64,000 nucleotides of DNA, from NCBI GenBank assembly GCA_011109175.1, contig RDEW01000019.1:557482-621481 (forward strand), given 5' to 3'. The first letter of the stretch is position 1. Every line of letters starts with the position of its first letter. Shown here in pieces: positions 10,740 through 21,289 of the stretch. A model generated the notes under the pieces. The model saw only the letters and a list, made by a program, of their open reading frames with translations, did not search any database and had not been told where the DNA came from. The translations under genes and the position numbers were made by a program. The stretch is from Dicyema japonicum (Eukaryota; Dicyemida; Rhombozoa; Dicyemidae).

Positions 10740-12645
10740 CCATCCTTAAATCTTCTATCAGTATTGAAAATGGTGAACTGGGATTTAGATGCTCACATAA
10801 CATATTTGCAGATAGCCAGTCACATATTCGGTTTAGGTGTGACTGAACAGTTAATAGGTTGAAAAGGAGAGGAGATAAAGGGTAGTCTTGCGGGACCCAT
10901 TGGGGAATAGTCTTGATTTTGAAGTGGTTTTGTCAATCCGGACTCTTCCGTGTCGCCCAGTTAAAATTTTCTAACCATAGCTTGATGTTTGGATGTATGT
11001 TCGAAGAGCGTCTTTTGGTTTTCTAGGCTTTAGGATTGGCGTAATCAGGGAGTTTTCCATATATTAGGTTCGTATGGTAGTTTAAAGAGTCGTTATGTAG
11101 TCTTGATAGTATAGCCCGTGCCTGAGGTCAAAAATGTTTGAGGTGAATAGTGCAAATACCGTCGGACCACAAGCACGAGTTGTACGTAGCAATTTAATAG
11201 CCTTGTCAAGATCATGGGGGTGAAGAAGGTGGAATATGGTTCTTGTTGCGGCCGGCGCAGTTCAACATGTGTAGAACGAGAAAAATCTTTATGGCTCATC
11301 GATACGTAGTACTTCATAATCTTGTTTGCAAGTTTGCGTGTGGGTTCCGAAGCGTTGCAGGTAACGGCCTCAGTTCCGCGGTCCTCCTCATTGATAAGGC
11401 TATTGATCTCTCTTAGCGTTTTCCAAAATGTGCCACAAGAGTTTTTGTGACATAGTCGTCCAACTAGGCGGCTCATTCGAGTCTATTGTTAGTTCGGATA
11501 AGCTCAGATAATTTGGAATTCAGTGAACGTATGAAGTAGAATGAATTATTGGTCTGTTTTTTTCCTCTTCAGCGCATCTCGTTTCTTGATGAGTTACACA
11601 ATTTGCGATGATAATCTTAGATTGAACTTCTTGTAAGAGGCGACAAATATAAATAGTTTATCAGCTTTCAAAATGATAGCAGACAGAATCTTGGCCGTCT
11701 TCTCTACTATACAGTTAACTATAGTAAGGTCAAGGAGACTACTGTAACATACGCCCTGAAACTTGCCAGTCAGCTTTCAAGTAATTTTTGAACTTTGTAG
11801 AACAACACGGTGAACAAATAGGCCTTCTAAGTCTCAACAAAATGGAGTTGTGTCGCTGGAGAAACCATAACGAACATTCCATGAAATACATCCAGCCATA
11901 GAAGGAGAGCAGAGGGACAGGTACGGGATGTTGGACTGTCCCTTCTGCGGGACGGATTCTTTGTGTGAGGATAGTCAAATCATTAAGTAAGGAAAGGATG
12001 CACTCGCCGCGACTGTGGCTGATTGTGTCCGGAGCCAGAGTGGATGTTTGGCATTTAGGTCTCCGCATAGTAGCAGATCCTTTAGTCCACACAGTCTCAA
12101 TAGGTTGAGGATGTAGGAAGTAGTATATGACCCCTGAGGCGGATATAGACATTACACAGTGTAAAACATCTCGTCGATGAAAAGGAACTTCAATAGAAAT
12201 CTGTTCCAGAATAAGATCTTCGCAAAGAGAAGATACAGAAAGGGTGACATCAGTAAATTTAAGTCCATCCTTAACATAGTCAATAATCCTCCTCCGAGAC
12301 TTCTTGTTGGTCCCTGCGAAGTACACAACATCCAGGAAAACAAGGTGTTGGGGACTTTATAGAGAGCTTCGATTCTTGAATGAGGGCAATGTCCACTTTC
12401 AAATGGGATAAGAGGGATCGAATTTCCAACACTTTATTGCGGATTCCATTTACATTTAATTGTAAAATAGTCAGCGTGCAGTTGGGTCCCGGTTCTACAT
12501 CACCAGACAGAAGTAGTAAAGAGAAAAAGTGGGAGTTGGTAAGCCACCCTTCTGAAGATCGCAGAAAAGTAGGGAAAGTCGAACGGTTCTCTTCCATGCA
12601 AAACTTGCACTGACTGTACAGTAATAGTATAATGAGCGCCACCAC
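10740..12645 (-). mobile_element. LINE-J with 2A-like leader, endonuclease and RT
   Basis: Read on the minus strand. A hydrophobic leader (FFSLLLLSG) runs into DVEPGPN near 12510, a scrambled 2A-like motif. The endonuclease start LTILQLNVNGIRNK and DIALIQESKLS follow. An endonuclease motif like GDLNAK lies near 12070, and the linker LANKIMKYYVSMSHKDF near 11310 is shared with the plus-strand copy at 21400. RT pieces follow: HPNIKLWLENF and a PQxYPLSPLLFNLL box near 10900. Frameshifts and stops are frequent. The 5' end faces mevalonate kinase, only ~110 bp away. Confidence 0.7.
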
Positions 12646-12754
12646 AACAACAGGTGTACTAAATCAAAAATCTCTAGGGCATCTGAGTTTTTATAAAACA
12701 AATATTGAATATTAGAATTTAAATATTTTTAAATATAATATTTTTAAAAATTGA

Positions 12755-14144
12755 ATGTGTAAAAAGTCGTGTGCTCCTCCCCCGGAAAAATTATATTATT
12801 TGGAGAACATTCTGTTGTTTATGGGAAAGTTCAAATTGCTTATTAAATTAACAGATGGCAATTGCAGCAAGCATTGGCCTTAGAATGACGGTCGAATGTC
12901 ACAGAAACAATTCTTCTAAGGAATTTGTAATGCTAATCATGAAAGATCTTGGAATTGAATTTAAAGTTAATAAATCAAAAATTAAAGAAATTTTTAATAA
13001 TTTTAATTCCGGTTATTTTTTATTTTTTATTTCAAAAGGGACGGTCGAAAATCCTGCAAAAATCGGTCAAAAAATTCGTGAAAATTTAAGCAATTTATAA
13101 GAAAATCATAACATTCAAGCGAATTTGGCAAAATTAATATTTTGCTATTTATATGGAGCTATTTCCAGTGTCACAAAGTATTTAAAATATTTATTAATTT
13201 TTATATTGATTTTTATATAAATATTTTTATAGCTGTTGGGATACTTTTGAGTTTACAGTCTACTCTCAACTACCTATTGGTGCTGGATTGGGTTCCTCGC
13301 TGCATATTCTGCCAGCATGGCGGCTTGTCTTTTACTAGCTCTTAAGATATTGGTGTTATATTCATGATTAGGCGATTGATCAAACTGACCGCAATTTAAA
13401 TGAAGATAACTTGGAAATTATTAATAAATGGGCTTTCTTATGTGAGTGTCTGGCACACGGAACCCCATCTGGAGTTGATAACTCAATATCGATAAACGGT
13501 TTTTTTTATTAATTTTGAAATTATTTTTGAATTAATTAAAAATTTTGAATAACTAAATTATTTTAAGGTGGGTTTGTTAGTTTTAAAAATGGGGTAGTTA
13601 AAAAAGTGACAAAGTTTGATATTTTGCTTATTTTTAGTGACAGTAAATTCCGTATTTTGGTGGTGAATACAAAAATACCACGATCTACTAAACAATTAGT
13701 GGCTGGTGTTCGAAAATTACACGAGAATGTAAAATTGACTGTATAGTAATAGTATAATGAAATAACTGAGAATATCCTTAGTACAATGGACAAGATCAGC
13801 GAATGTGCTTGGGAGTCTCTTAGCGGGAATTTCTCTGACGAAATTATCATGGAGTTGATGAGGATGAGTCAGGCCACGTTATTTTTCATTGGGGTTTCCT
13901 GCGATGAGCTTGACTTTATTGCTTCTCAGGCCCGTCATTGTGGATTGGCGGCAAAATTGACTGGTGCTGGAGGCGGGGGATGTGCAATTGTGTTTGTTCC
14001 AACAGGTTTGTAGTTTTTACTTGTAATTTTCTAGATGCGACTGAAGATTCTGTTATTTTATTCAGAAAGTGTTTACCTGAAAATTATGAGTGTTATGATG
14101 TCACTTTGGGTGGTCGAGGTCTTGAAGTTGACTCATTATACTAA
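12755..14144 (+). CDS. MVK: Mevalonate kinase (several short introns)
   Basis: Phosphorylates mevalonate with ATP in the cytosolic/peroxisomal mevalonate pathway to isoprenoids. GHMP-kinase landmarks appear in order: PGKIILFGEHSVVYGK (motif 1, about 12785-12828); YSQLPIGAGLGSS (ATP-binding motif 2, about 13265-13298); LEIINKWAF...HGTPSGVDNSI (about 13415-13490); NTKIPRSTKQLVAGVR (about 13665-13715); LAAKLTGAGGGGCAIVFVP (motif 3, about 13948-14004). Introns: 12829-12854 (26 nt), 13012-13038 (27), 13078-13101 (24), one near 13168-13232, 13353-13371 (19), 13499-13567 (69), 13741-13770 (30) and one of 29 nt at about 14006. The start ATG is at 12755, but a CCCCC run before PGK is out of frame by an indel, and one base is missing between GSS and AAYS near 13300. 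Family fit is strong. The frame breaks suggest assembly error or, less likely, a young pseudogene. Confidence 0.9.
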
Positions 14145-14154
14145 TTTAATAAAT

Positions 14155-14300
14155 TAAAGTTTTATTAAGAACATTTGAAAATTAATAACCACCTAATAAT
14201 TCATTTGTTCGTCCAATTTGTACTAGACGGGACTCGAACCCACGACTGTTGGATCATCAGACTTCAGTTGTGGTTCACTTCAAGGTGTCAGATGGAAGTA
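14155..14300 (-). mobile_element. tRNA-derived SINE-like sequence S2, copy 1
   Basis: On the minus strand, 'cgtgggttcgagtcccgt' provides a Pol III box B and a T-arm. No complete D-arm or matching 5' acceptor stem could be found, so it is not a working tRNA. After the box B comes 'aattattaggtggttattaattttcaaatgt', which is similar to the sequence after the box B at 20055-20215 (-). Two such pairings suggest a small tRNA-derived SINE family. Confidence 0.4.
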
Positions 14301-14444
14301 TTTTTGTCTTACACAGAGCTCAGAAAAAAGAACCACTTAATTTCCTTATCGGTTCTCTCAGAGGAGTTCCCGCTAGCAACCGTTGAGCGAGCATAGAGAC
14401 CTCGTCCAATGACCTTTCTCGATATTTTATTTTTTCTCGATTTT

Positions 14445-15376
14445 TTCCTAAATGACTTGCGAATAGAGACGCTATTGCTAGAAAATTTTTCATTATTGCT
14501 AGTTTTTCATGTATGCTCATATAGACCACTTCAAAAAACTGTATATTACAAATCATAACAAATGATTCTCCTAACCAAAAGCTTTAACAACTATAAATCT
14601 CTATGCTCCGCAGTGAATGGATTGATAAGAATTTGATGGTTTCTAGACTACATTCAGTGCAGATCCATCTCTCAGTTAGATTTCAAAAAATAGTTTATAG
14701 TTTTCAAAGTTGAGTTATATGCATGGCGCCAGCTTAATAAGAAAAATATTAGGAAATTTTAAAATAAAATTAGTACTATAAGTTGGGTAGTGGATAGTCA
14801 AATTAGTCTAGTAATCATATCTTTTAACCCGTTCATTAATTGAAAATTTTTTGAGGAAGAAAGTCCCATCATACTTCAAATATCCCAGTTGAATATGCCA
14901 TAATTGGGTCAAATTTCCCACTTAAGATCTTTCCGAATATTTCAGAAGATCCAATTAGCGTAGTCCCACAAGATTCGTTGTTGTTTAAAAAACTGTGATT
15001 GGTCGAAGAAAAAATCGACAGTCCAAATTTGGTTTAAGTCTTCAATTAGAATTTAAAATACCAGTTATATTAATACTAAACTTTATATCGTCCCTTTTAA
15101 TTCAGGTAGAATCTTATGAGCTTCCAAACATATGTCCACATAAATGAAGAAAATTTATTTGTCTAGAAGGATCTCCAAGAAATAGATCTTCCATTAAAGT
15201 GGGTTCTGATGAAATATTACATAAGAATGACTTTTCACATAATTATAGACTGAAAAGTCGGTATTCCACTCTCCCGCAACAAATCTTCATCAATGCAGAA
15301 ATTCTTTGTGAAAGTTTGCTATCCTTCTTAATAATCTCGTAAGCAGCGTCGGCCATAATCTCAGGTTTCTGGAATA
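14445..15376 (-). pseudogene. Partial, damaged copy of HSDL2 3' end
   Basis: Matches 24788-25640, covering the 3' flank and the last exons of the HSDL2-like gene (stop equivalent at 14808-14810). It ends abruptly at about 15376, within codons for the RKPEI segment, where LINE-A tail sequence begins. Many single-base indels separate the two copies. This copy also has about 95 extra bases near 14627-14722. At one point it keeps a G (gtgggactac, near 14965) that is missing from the main copy and restores its frame. It is a duplicated gene fragment or a poorly corrected second assembly of the same locus. Confidence 0.8.
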
Positions 15377-15687
15377 AATTATAACTTTTATAATTTTACG
15401 AATGTTATTATTATTATTATAATAACCCCAGGAACACAGGAAAGAAAAAAAATTTATCGTTTAATTTATCGTGTCAGTGCGTCCTTCTTTGTTTCGACTT
15501 TGTCTGCAATCTTTTATGATCGTCCAAAAGGGGGAAAGTTTGATTTTACGAATGTTGTTCATAATAATAATAAACCATCTACATAAATGAAATTAGGAAA
15601 AATAAAGATTTGTTTAAATAAATTTATGTGAAATTTAAAAAACAATCACTTATTAGTCAATTGGTAATATTGCCTCTTTTAATTTGA

Positions 15688-16015
15688 ACGGAGGATTCCG
15701 CGTGGCGCCATGTGGTGCTGCGTGGTTAATTGGCTGAAGTTTTTCGCTTGCTTGTCTGTTCCTCCTCTCTCTTCCTAATAGAGTGGCGTCATGTGATCCA
15801 CCTGTCTAGATGACGCCCACGAAAAAGGATCATTTGCTCTTCCCCACTCCAGTGGAGTGGTTTCCACAACTGCATGTAATGGACGTCTTACCTTTTATGT
15901 TGATTCCGGATGGACTCTGTTTCTGTGGAAGTGGAAACTGGATACACTTAATTAGTTGTTTACTTTAACTTCTTTCTCGGTGTATCCGGGGTTAATAAAT
16001 AAATAAATAAACGGA
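15688..16015 (+). mobile_element. SINE-like repeat, copy 3
   Basis: Near-identical to copy 2 because it lies in the duplicated block, so it is not an independent insertion. It ends 'tttctcggtgtatccggggt' plus TAAATAAATAAATAA. Confidence 0.7.
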
Positions 16016-16068
16016 GATTAACTGGAGAAGTATTTTGTTTACACGAACGTCATGGTTATTGAGAGTAA

Positions 16069-16673
16069 CAAGACATCCAAGCTAATTATTATCTAACCCC
16101 GAAAAAAGGGAACACCAAGAAAGAAGAGGTTAAACATCTAATCAAGTGATCCCGGTATACCTCAACAGGATCGAGAGCTTTTTACTGTGTTCTTCCATAG
16201 TACCCACAGCTTTCTGAATCCACAACGTTCCTCTTCCATGAGAATTTGGATAAACGTGGGCTTTTTTAACCCATTTTAGATGTATCAGCGGCTTCTATCA
16301 CTGATTGGTAGAAGCGACCGGATTCAGAACCGGAGAGTGTGATAAAGCCGGAACCATTATTCCGGATTGCCGGGTTGTCGAGTAATAGAAAGAATAGTTG
16401 AGCAGAGAAATGTTTATTCTTATCAGTTGCTCTTAAGAAATATATCTTGTAGAAGTTAAATTGGAAATCCGTAAGCCCAGGAGGAACAGACATGCTCCAC
16501 CACTGATAGTTAGGACGAAAGCGCATTCTTCCAACAGAATGGTCTTGGAGTTTAGAAATGTTTTGATGACGTTGAGTTTTAGAAAGTCGCTTGATTGAAC
16601 ATCCTTCACATTTTAATAATGAGAAGAGCATGGGGTCCAGGGTCGCTTCCATTATTATTGGATGTGTTTTCAT
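16069..16673 (-). mobile_element. LINE C-terminal module, duplicate copy
   Basis: The duplicated-block counterpart of 8895-9499, with the stop of the GIT ending at 16142-16144. The 135-residue frame is intact here as well, with few residue changes (for example IKRLSKTQR for IKGLYKTQR). It has the same frameshift before the KAVGTMEEH segment. Confidence 0.55.
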
Positions 16674-17106
16674 TGGAATAATGCAATTATGAAAACTGAT
16701 TTTAGCGTATCTGTTGTAAAAATGTTATATGAAGATAGAAAATCCAAGTTTCTTGAAAAAACTGAAGCAATGTCCTGCTTATTCTTTCATGCTTCTCAAC
16801 CACAACAGTCCAGAATGTCAACAGATTTCGAGAATATATTTTTTTACTAAAATCAAGTAAGAAAAACATTATCTTGAAATGGCCAATCATGAAAAAAAAA
16901 TCATGAACGATAATTATCATTTTTTGCGAAATATATTTAAAATGAACATAGAAACATTGCGAACACGACAGTAGATAACAGCTTACATACTAGTCCTTCA
17001 GACTCATTGCTTTAATGAACAGCGAAATTTGCACACTCAATTGTCTTGGAAGAAGATCACTAAAATATAGATTTTAAAACTTCTGAACTATTAGACTTAG
17101 TTAAAG

Positions 17107-17178
17107 TCCTCGTTGGTCCAGTGGTTAGGATGTCAGTCTCTCACATTGACGGCCCGGGTTCGATTCCCGGACGGGGAA
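17107..17178 (+). tRNA. tRNA-Glu (anticodon CTC)
   Basis: A complete 72-nt cloverleaf: acceptor stem TCCTCGT with ACGGGGA and discriminator A; D-arm GTCC..GGAT; anticodon stem TCAGT/ATTGA around the loop CTCTCAC; and T-arm CCGGG-TTCGATT-CCCGG. Box A (TGGTCCAGTGG) and box B (GGTTCGATTCC) fit Pol III promoters. A T-run follows directly (ttttttat), suitable as a terminator. No intron is present. Confidence 0.85.
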
Positions 17179-17284
17179 TTTTTTATACTAAAATGAATTT
17201 AAAATCTTGTAATAGAATTTCCTAAAAAACTGTTTATTTTAACAAATCAATTGTAAAAAGTCAATCATATTAAATCATCAAAGT

Positions 17285-17395
17285 AAAAACGTGAGACCTG
17301 GTGACTTCTCCGATTGTTCTCTGTTGCAATTGTAAGAGGCAACGCAAAGTCGATAATGTCGACGGTGTCCGTTTTTAATGGTTGGCCGTGTTAAT
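17285..17395 (+). repeat. Dispersed repeat F, copy 2
   Basis: Counterpart of 10105-10215 in the duplicated block. It differs at more positions than the rest of the block, for example 'caattgtaagaggcaacgcaaagtc'. Confidence 0.45.
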
Positions 17396-17529
17396 TTCAT
17401 TACATTATTAATTGTATTTCATCAAAGTAAAACACAAGATCCCAATCTTTGCGAGACAAAATTCTGGTCTTCTGATGACTCAACCACATTCCGGAAGCGC
17501 TTTCTCTTCCTTCTGCAAAGGAATTCAAT

Positions 17530-17530
17530 N
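17530..17530. other. Assembly gap or ambiguous base (N)
   Basis: The only N in the window. It falls exactly where the duplicated block stops matching copy A, so the sequences left and right of it may not be contiguous in the genome. Confidence 0.95.
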
Positions 17531-17640
17531 TTGTGGGATTTAGGGAGGAGCATTGGACCACGTTGAGCCTCTGCTATAGCATGTTAGGTCACCTGATTAG
17601 TTAGTTTGGTGCTAGCGTGGTCTAAGGTATGATTATTATT
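17531..17640 (+). mobile_element. LINE 3' end, degraded
   Basis: Matches 26806-26900 at nucleotide level (gggactagggaggagcatcg there, 'gggatttagggaggagcatt' here; 'tcacctgattagttag' against 'tcacgtgattagttaa'). The C-terminal GIT codons have mutated. An ATT-rich tail follows. Confidence 0.5.
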
Positions 17641-18100
17641 AATTCTAAAATCGTGATTATATGCAAATATAGTTATTAATTTAAAAATTATATTTTTTTC
17701 TAAAAAAATCTATTCATTTTAAATTAGTTTAACAGCGTGGATAAATTCTTGATTGGATGTAAAAGAAATTGACGAATAGTGAGGATTTTGATGGAGCTCA
17801 AATAGTTACATAATTTGAATATAATCAATGCGACTCTAAGACAAGAAAATATTGTCCACCGACTTAATTGTTAGGATTCACACGTATTATTTGTTTGAAA
17901 TTCTTGTTTATATTAAGAAGTATGAAGCCATGCAAATTAAGAAAGACATTTTGAAACGATTCATTCTAAATATTTCCACAAGTAATTTTTTAAAAGAAAA
18001 TTAGAAAAGTTTGATAAACAAACGAAAAATTTTAAAAAAAATTGTTTCTTTTACATCAAATGCTTTGTTAGCTTAGTAAAAAAGTTTCTTACAGAATTGC
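17641..18100. other. AT-rich interval, nothing recognised
   Basis: Very AT-rich sequence with no open frame of interest and no repeat recognised elsewhere in the window. Confidence 0.35.
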
Positions 18101-18800
18101 AAATTGTAAAAATCGACATATCGGAGAAACTCTAGTTTTGTTAGTAGCTATTTGATATGGTTGAAGCAATGTTTGGCGATTCTTATGCAAAACAATTACG
18201 GATATATCACTTTCTAAAAACACAACTGCATTCATTCACTCAAAAAGACAAAGTAAAAAACATTCATTAAAAAATTGGAGATATGGAAATCTAATAATAT
18301 ATTTTGCGCACATTCCGAGGAGCCATGTCAGTCATCTCCTCCACAGGCAGGAAATCTAATATACAGGAAAATATCTATGAAATGTTCCCACTGCTAAATA
18401 CTTTTTCCGTCGTAGTCAATATTCAAGCAAACAAAAACGTATTTGCTAAACATTTGGATTGTTTGTTTTGATCATTTTGCTCATTATTTTAAGGATCTCG
18501 ACTGTAAAACGTTCGAATGGATACAGACTCCATTTATTAAAGAAAAAGGTTATGAATTTGTATTGACAACTTTTGAAAAATAAAAATTAATAGAATTGTC
18601 ATGTTATACATCATTGAAACAAAAATTTGAAAGAACCAACAATTCATTTTTGGTTGAATCGATGTAAAGGATATAAAAAAGCAATGAAATTTCGTTACCA
18701 TTTTTTACCTCATATTAATACTAAACTGGATTTTTTGCACTAGATGAAATAAAATCTAAATATCGAACTCGTTTATTGGTGCATAATGAATAGCACACTC
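18101..18800 (+). mobile_element. hAT (ZBED5-like) transposase fragment
   Basis: Broken frames give FKDLDCKTFEWIQTPFI, KLIELSCYTSLKQKFER and TGFFALDEIKSKYRTRLLV. These are the C-terminal segments of ZBED5/SCAND3-type hAT transposases, ending in the dimerisation region (ETGFSAL..IK.KYRNRL). Stops are frequent. The N-terminus, BED finger and terminal repeats were not found nearby. Confidence 0.6.
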
Positions 18801-20050
18801 CTCAATGACACCGAGATTTCAAAAACTGTCAAAAATGAAAAAAATATCTCAATAACTTTTTTGTGTTAAAATAATTGTTTTTGCTAAAAATAATATTTTT
18901 ATTATATCATGGAAAATAAAAGGAAACGCAAGATTGTAGATTTTTTTAAAGGAAGATTGTAAAAAAAGTTTGGATCCTCTGCCCTACGTTATTGTACAAA
19001 CAATTTATTAGGACGACGGTAAACAATTCCTCCCCAAAATGGGTCCCTTATATATCGCTCTCCTACCTAAAAAAAGTTGCAGTAGATCAAAAACTCAGCT
19101 TTCAGAGCTGTAACGGGGTTTTTGAAATCATCTCTCTAGGGAACTTACACTGGGAGTCTGAGATTGGGGGACCATCTTGGAATGAAGAACTTGCAATTTA
19201 TCCGACCCCCATCCAACCCTCCCATTTCTGAAATTCACAAAAGTTAAACACATAGAGGACATTCACTGATCTCCAAAGAACAAAAAAATTTAACTCCGAT
19301 AAAAGAGCAAACCTGGACAAAATGTATACATGATTCTATATCTATGCGTGCAATGAGAACACTCGTAGATAACAAAATACTAAAGCGCATACTGTCCGAC
19401 ATTATCGCTTCAGAACTGCTTTTTCCAAGGGCCGTCAGAGTAGAACTTTTTCGTTTATGGATGTCATCCGTCTATGGTTGAGAGAGAGAGGTTCGTGATC
19501 TCTTTGCTTGCTCTGAACCTCCAGGGTTCGACGTCAAAGTTATGGATTTCCAGGATTGTCCTTTCTTAGCAGAGCATTTTTTGACGATTGCCAGTTCCTT
19601 ACATGTTAGCGAAACTTGAATTAATAATTTAATACACCACATCTTGATAGTTTTAATAGCAATTAGAATATTTATTTACTCCCGGTCCCCCTTCAAGTTA
19701 AAGAAACTGGTGGCTAACAAAAACGCTACAACCCATAGCGGACACTCTAAGAGATCCGACAAGTAACATCTACAATAAATTAATTTGATTTGAGATAATC
19801 TAACGAATTCAATAAATTTTAAAATAAATCAAAAGATAATATTAATTTATTCCAAGAAAATTTATTTTTTGTTTGTTGTATGTGTTTAGAAAATGTGAGC
19901 TAACAAACCGCAATGTTACATTTTAAAGAAAGTTGATAGAAATCTTCGACAATTAATAAACAAATCATGAGAACATAATTACTTTTCTTTTAATTATTCG
20001 GTATTAAATGAAACTTATCATATGTTTGAATTTTCTAAATTATCAAAAAT
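18801..20050. other. Interval with no recognisable gene
   Basis: A 79-residue frame at 18992-19231 and coding-like stretches to 19620 have no recognised family. The rest is AT-rich. Decayed transposon sequence is possible. Confidence 0.35.
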
Positions 20051-20054
20051 TTAT

Positions 20055-20215
20055 ATTAAAAACATTGGAAAATTAATGATTAAGTAATAATTCCCTTGAT
20101 CCTATTAATAACAGAATTACCCAGATTCATCAAGGAACTCGAACCCACAGATTAACTCATTCCATGTATCCTTGTATCCGAAGAGTTGCGTATCCAACAT
20201 CCCTTGAGTCTAAAA
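20055..20215 (-). mobile_element. tRNA-derived SINE-like sequence S2, copy 2
   Basis: On the minus strand, 'ctgtgggttcgagttcctt' gives a box B. The following 'gaattattacttaatcattaattttccaatgt' resembles the tail of the copy at 14155-14300. No complete tRNA fold was found. Confidence 0.35.
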
Positions 20216-21160
20216 AAGAAAACGAGAGTTTACATCCACATTGAGGAGATAAATACACCAAGTATAATAGAGGTATATAAAAGTCCACCAGATATACATT
20301 ACCATCTGAATCGTGACCAATAGACCACTAGATTTACTGATGTAAATCAGAATAGCACTCAGTGCTTGTTCCTTCCCAAGAGAGACGGTTCTCCAATGTG
20401 AATGATTATAGAAATAATTATTTCAATTAAGTTTCTTTCAAAAATATAATATTTCTGACAAACAATTTTAATAAATTAATTTCATCAAAAACAAAAACAT
20501 TTACTAAGTTCGAACAGTTGCCTCTCACGCTAGCAATCGAAATCACTGAAGGAAACTACTGAGTATTCATGTCCTCTGAGTGTGGTTAGACGTCCCAGGA
20601 TCTTGAGGAAAGACAAACACTTTCTGATAATCTGTTCCGACACGAAACATAAACAGTTAAATTAAACATGACTTTATATTTAATTAAATTATTAAATGTT
20701 AGCAAATTATCTAGTTAGTCACCTTCTAAGATTTTTAAAATAAGTGATTTTAAAAAATTTTCTATTTCGTCGGATTCTTCCTATAAATTAATCACAGTGC
20801 TTTACTTGAGTTAAATAGTGTCCATTAAAAAAATAAATGTCCCTTTTATTATTTTCATCTTCCATTGGTTTTTTAAATTCAGCCGATAGCACTCCATGCA
20901 AGTTGTTTAAAATAAACAAAAAAATCAAAAATATTTTCATTGCTAAGAATATTCTGAATTTCCTTATAAATAAAAAATCACGTCGAATTTCCCGATTAAC
21001 TGATAAAATCCTATCACAAGATAATTTCAAGCACTTAAGCCATGACATGTTTATGACATAGCACGGCAGCACTAAAAACAGACGTTGTTAAAAAATCAGA
21101 TTCCAATAAAGGTTAGAAGAGTCCACTGATACATGACCGAAACTCTGTCTTTGATTATAC
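20216..21160. other. Interval with no recognisable gene
   Basis: A minus-strand frame (21072-20788, 94 residues) contains a hydrophobic stretch (FLAMKIFLIFLFILNNLHG) that could pass for a signal peptide, but its length and AT-rich composition make chance likely. Nothing else was recognised. Confidence 0.3.
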
Positions 21161-21289
21161 CAGGGGTGTCAAACATGCGGCCCTCGACAAGCAAAGTGGG
21201 TTAATGGCTGTAGAACACAAAAAATCATTTTTCTATTTTTTACATTTAATTAAATTTTTTCATAGTATTTGTAAATCTTGTTTGTCAAT

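Larger units (their letters stand above)
15377..17529. repeat. 2.15-kb duplicated block, copy B
   Basis: Second copy of 8208-10346. Its left edge joins the truncated HSDL2 fragment within the last bases of a LINE-A 3' tail, and its right edge is the N at 17530. Differences from copy A are single substitutions and homopolymer-length changes, which implies a very recent duplication or a duplicate assembly of one locus. Confidence 0.9.

Noticed and set aside
11739-12326. 195-residue minus-strand frame as a host protein
   Set aside because: It lies between endonuclease and RT blocks of the same minus-strand LINE and is largely out of frame with them.
14222-14296. Functional tRNA on the minus strand
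   Set aside because: Only the T-arm/box B is convincing; no D-arm, anticodon stem or pairing acceptor stem could be built.
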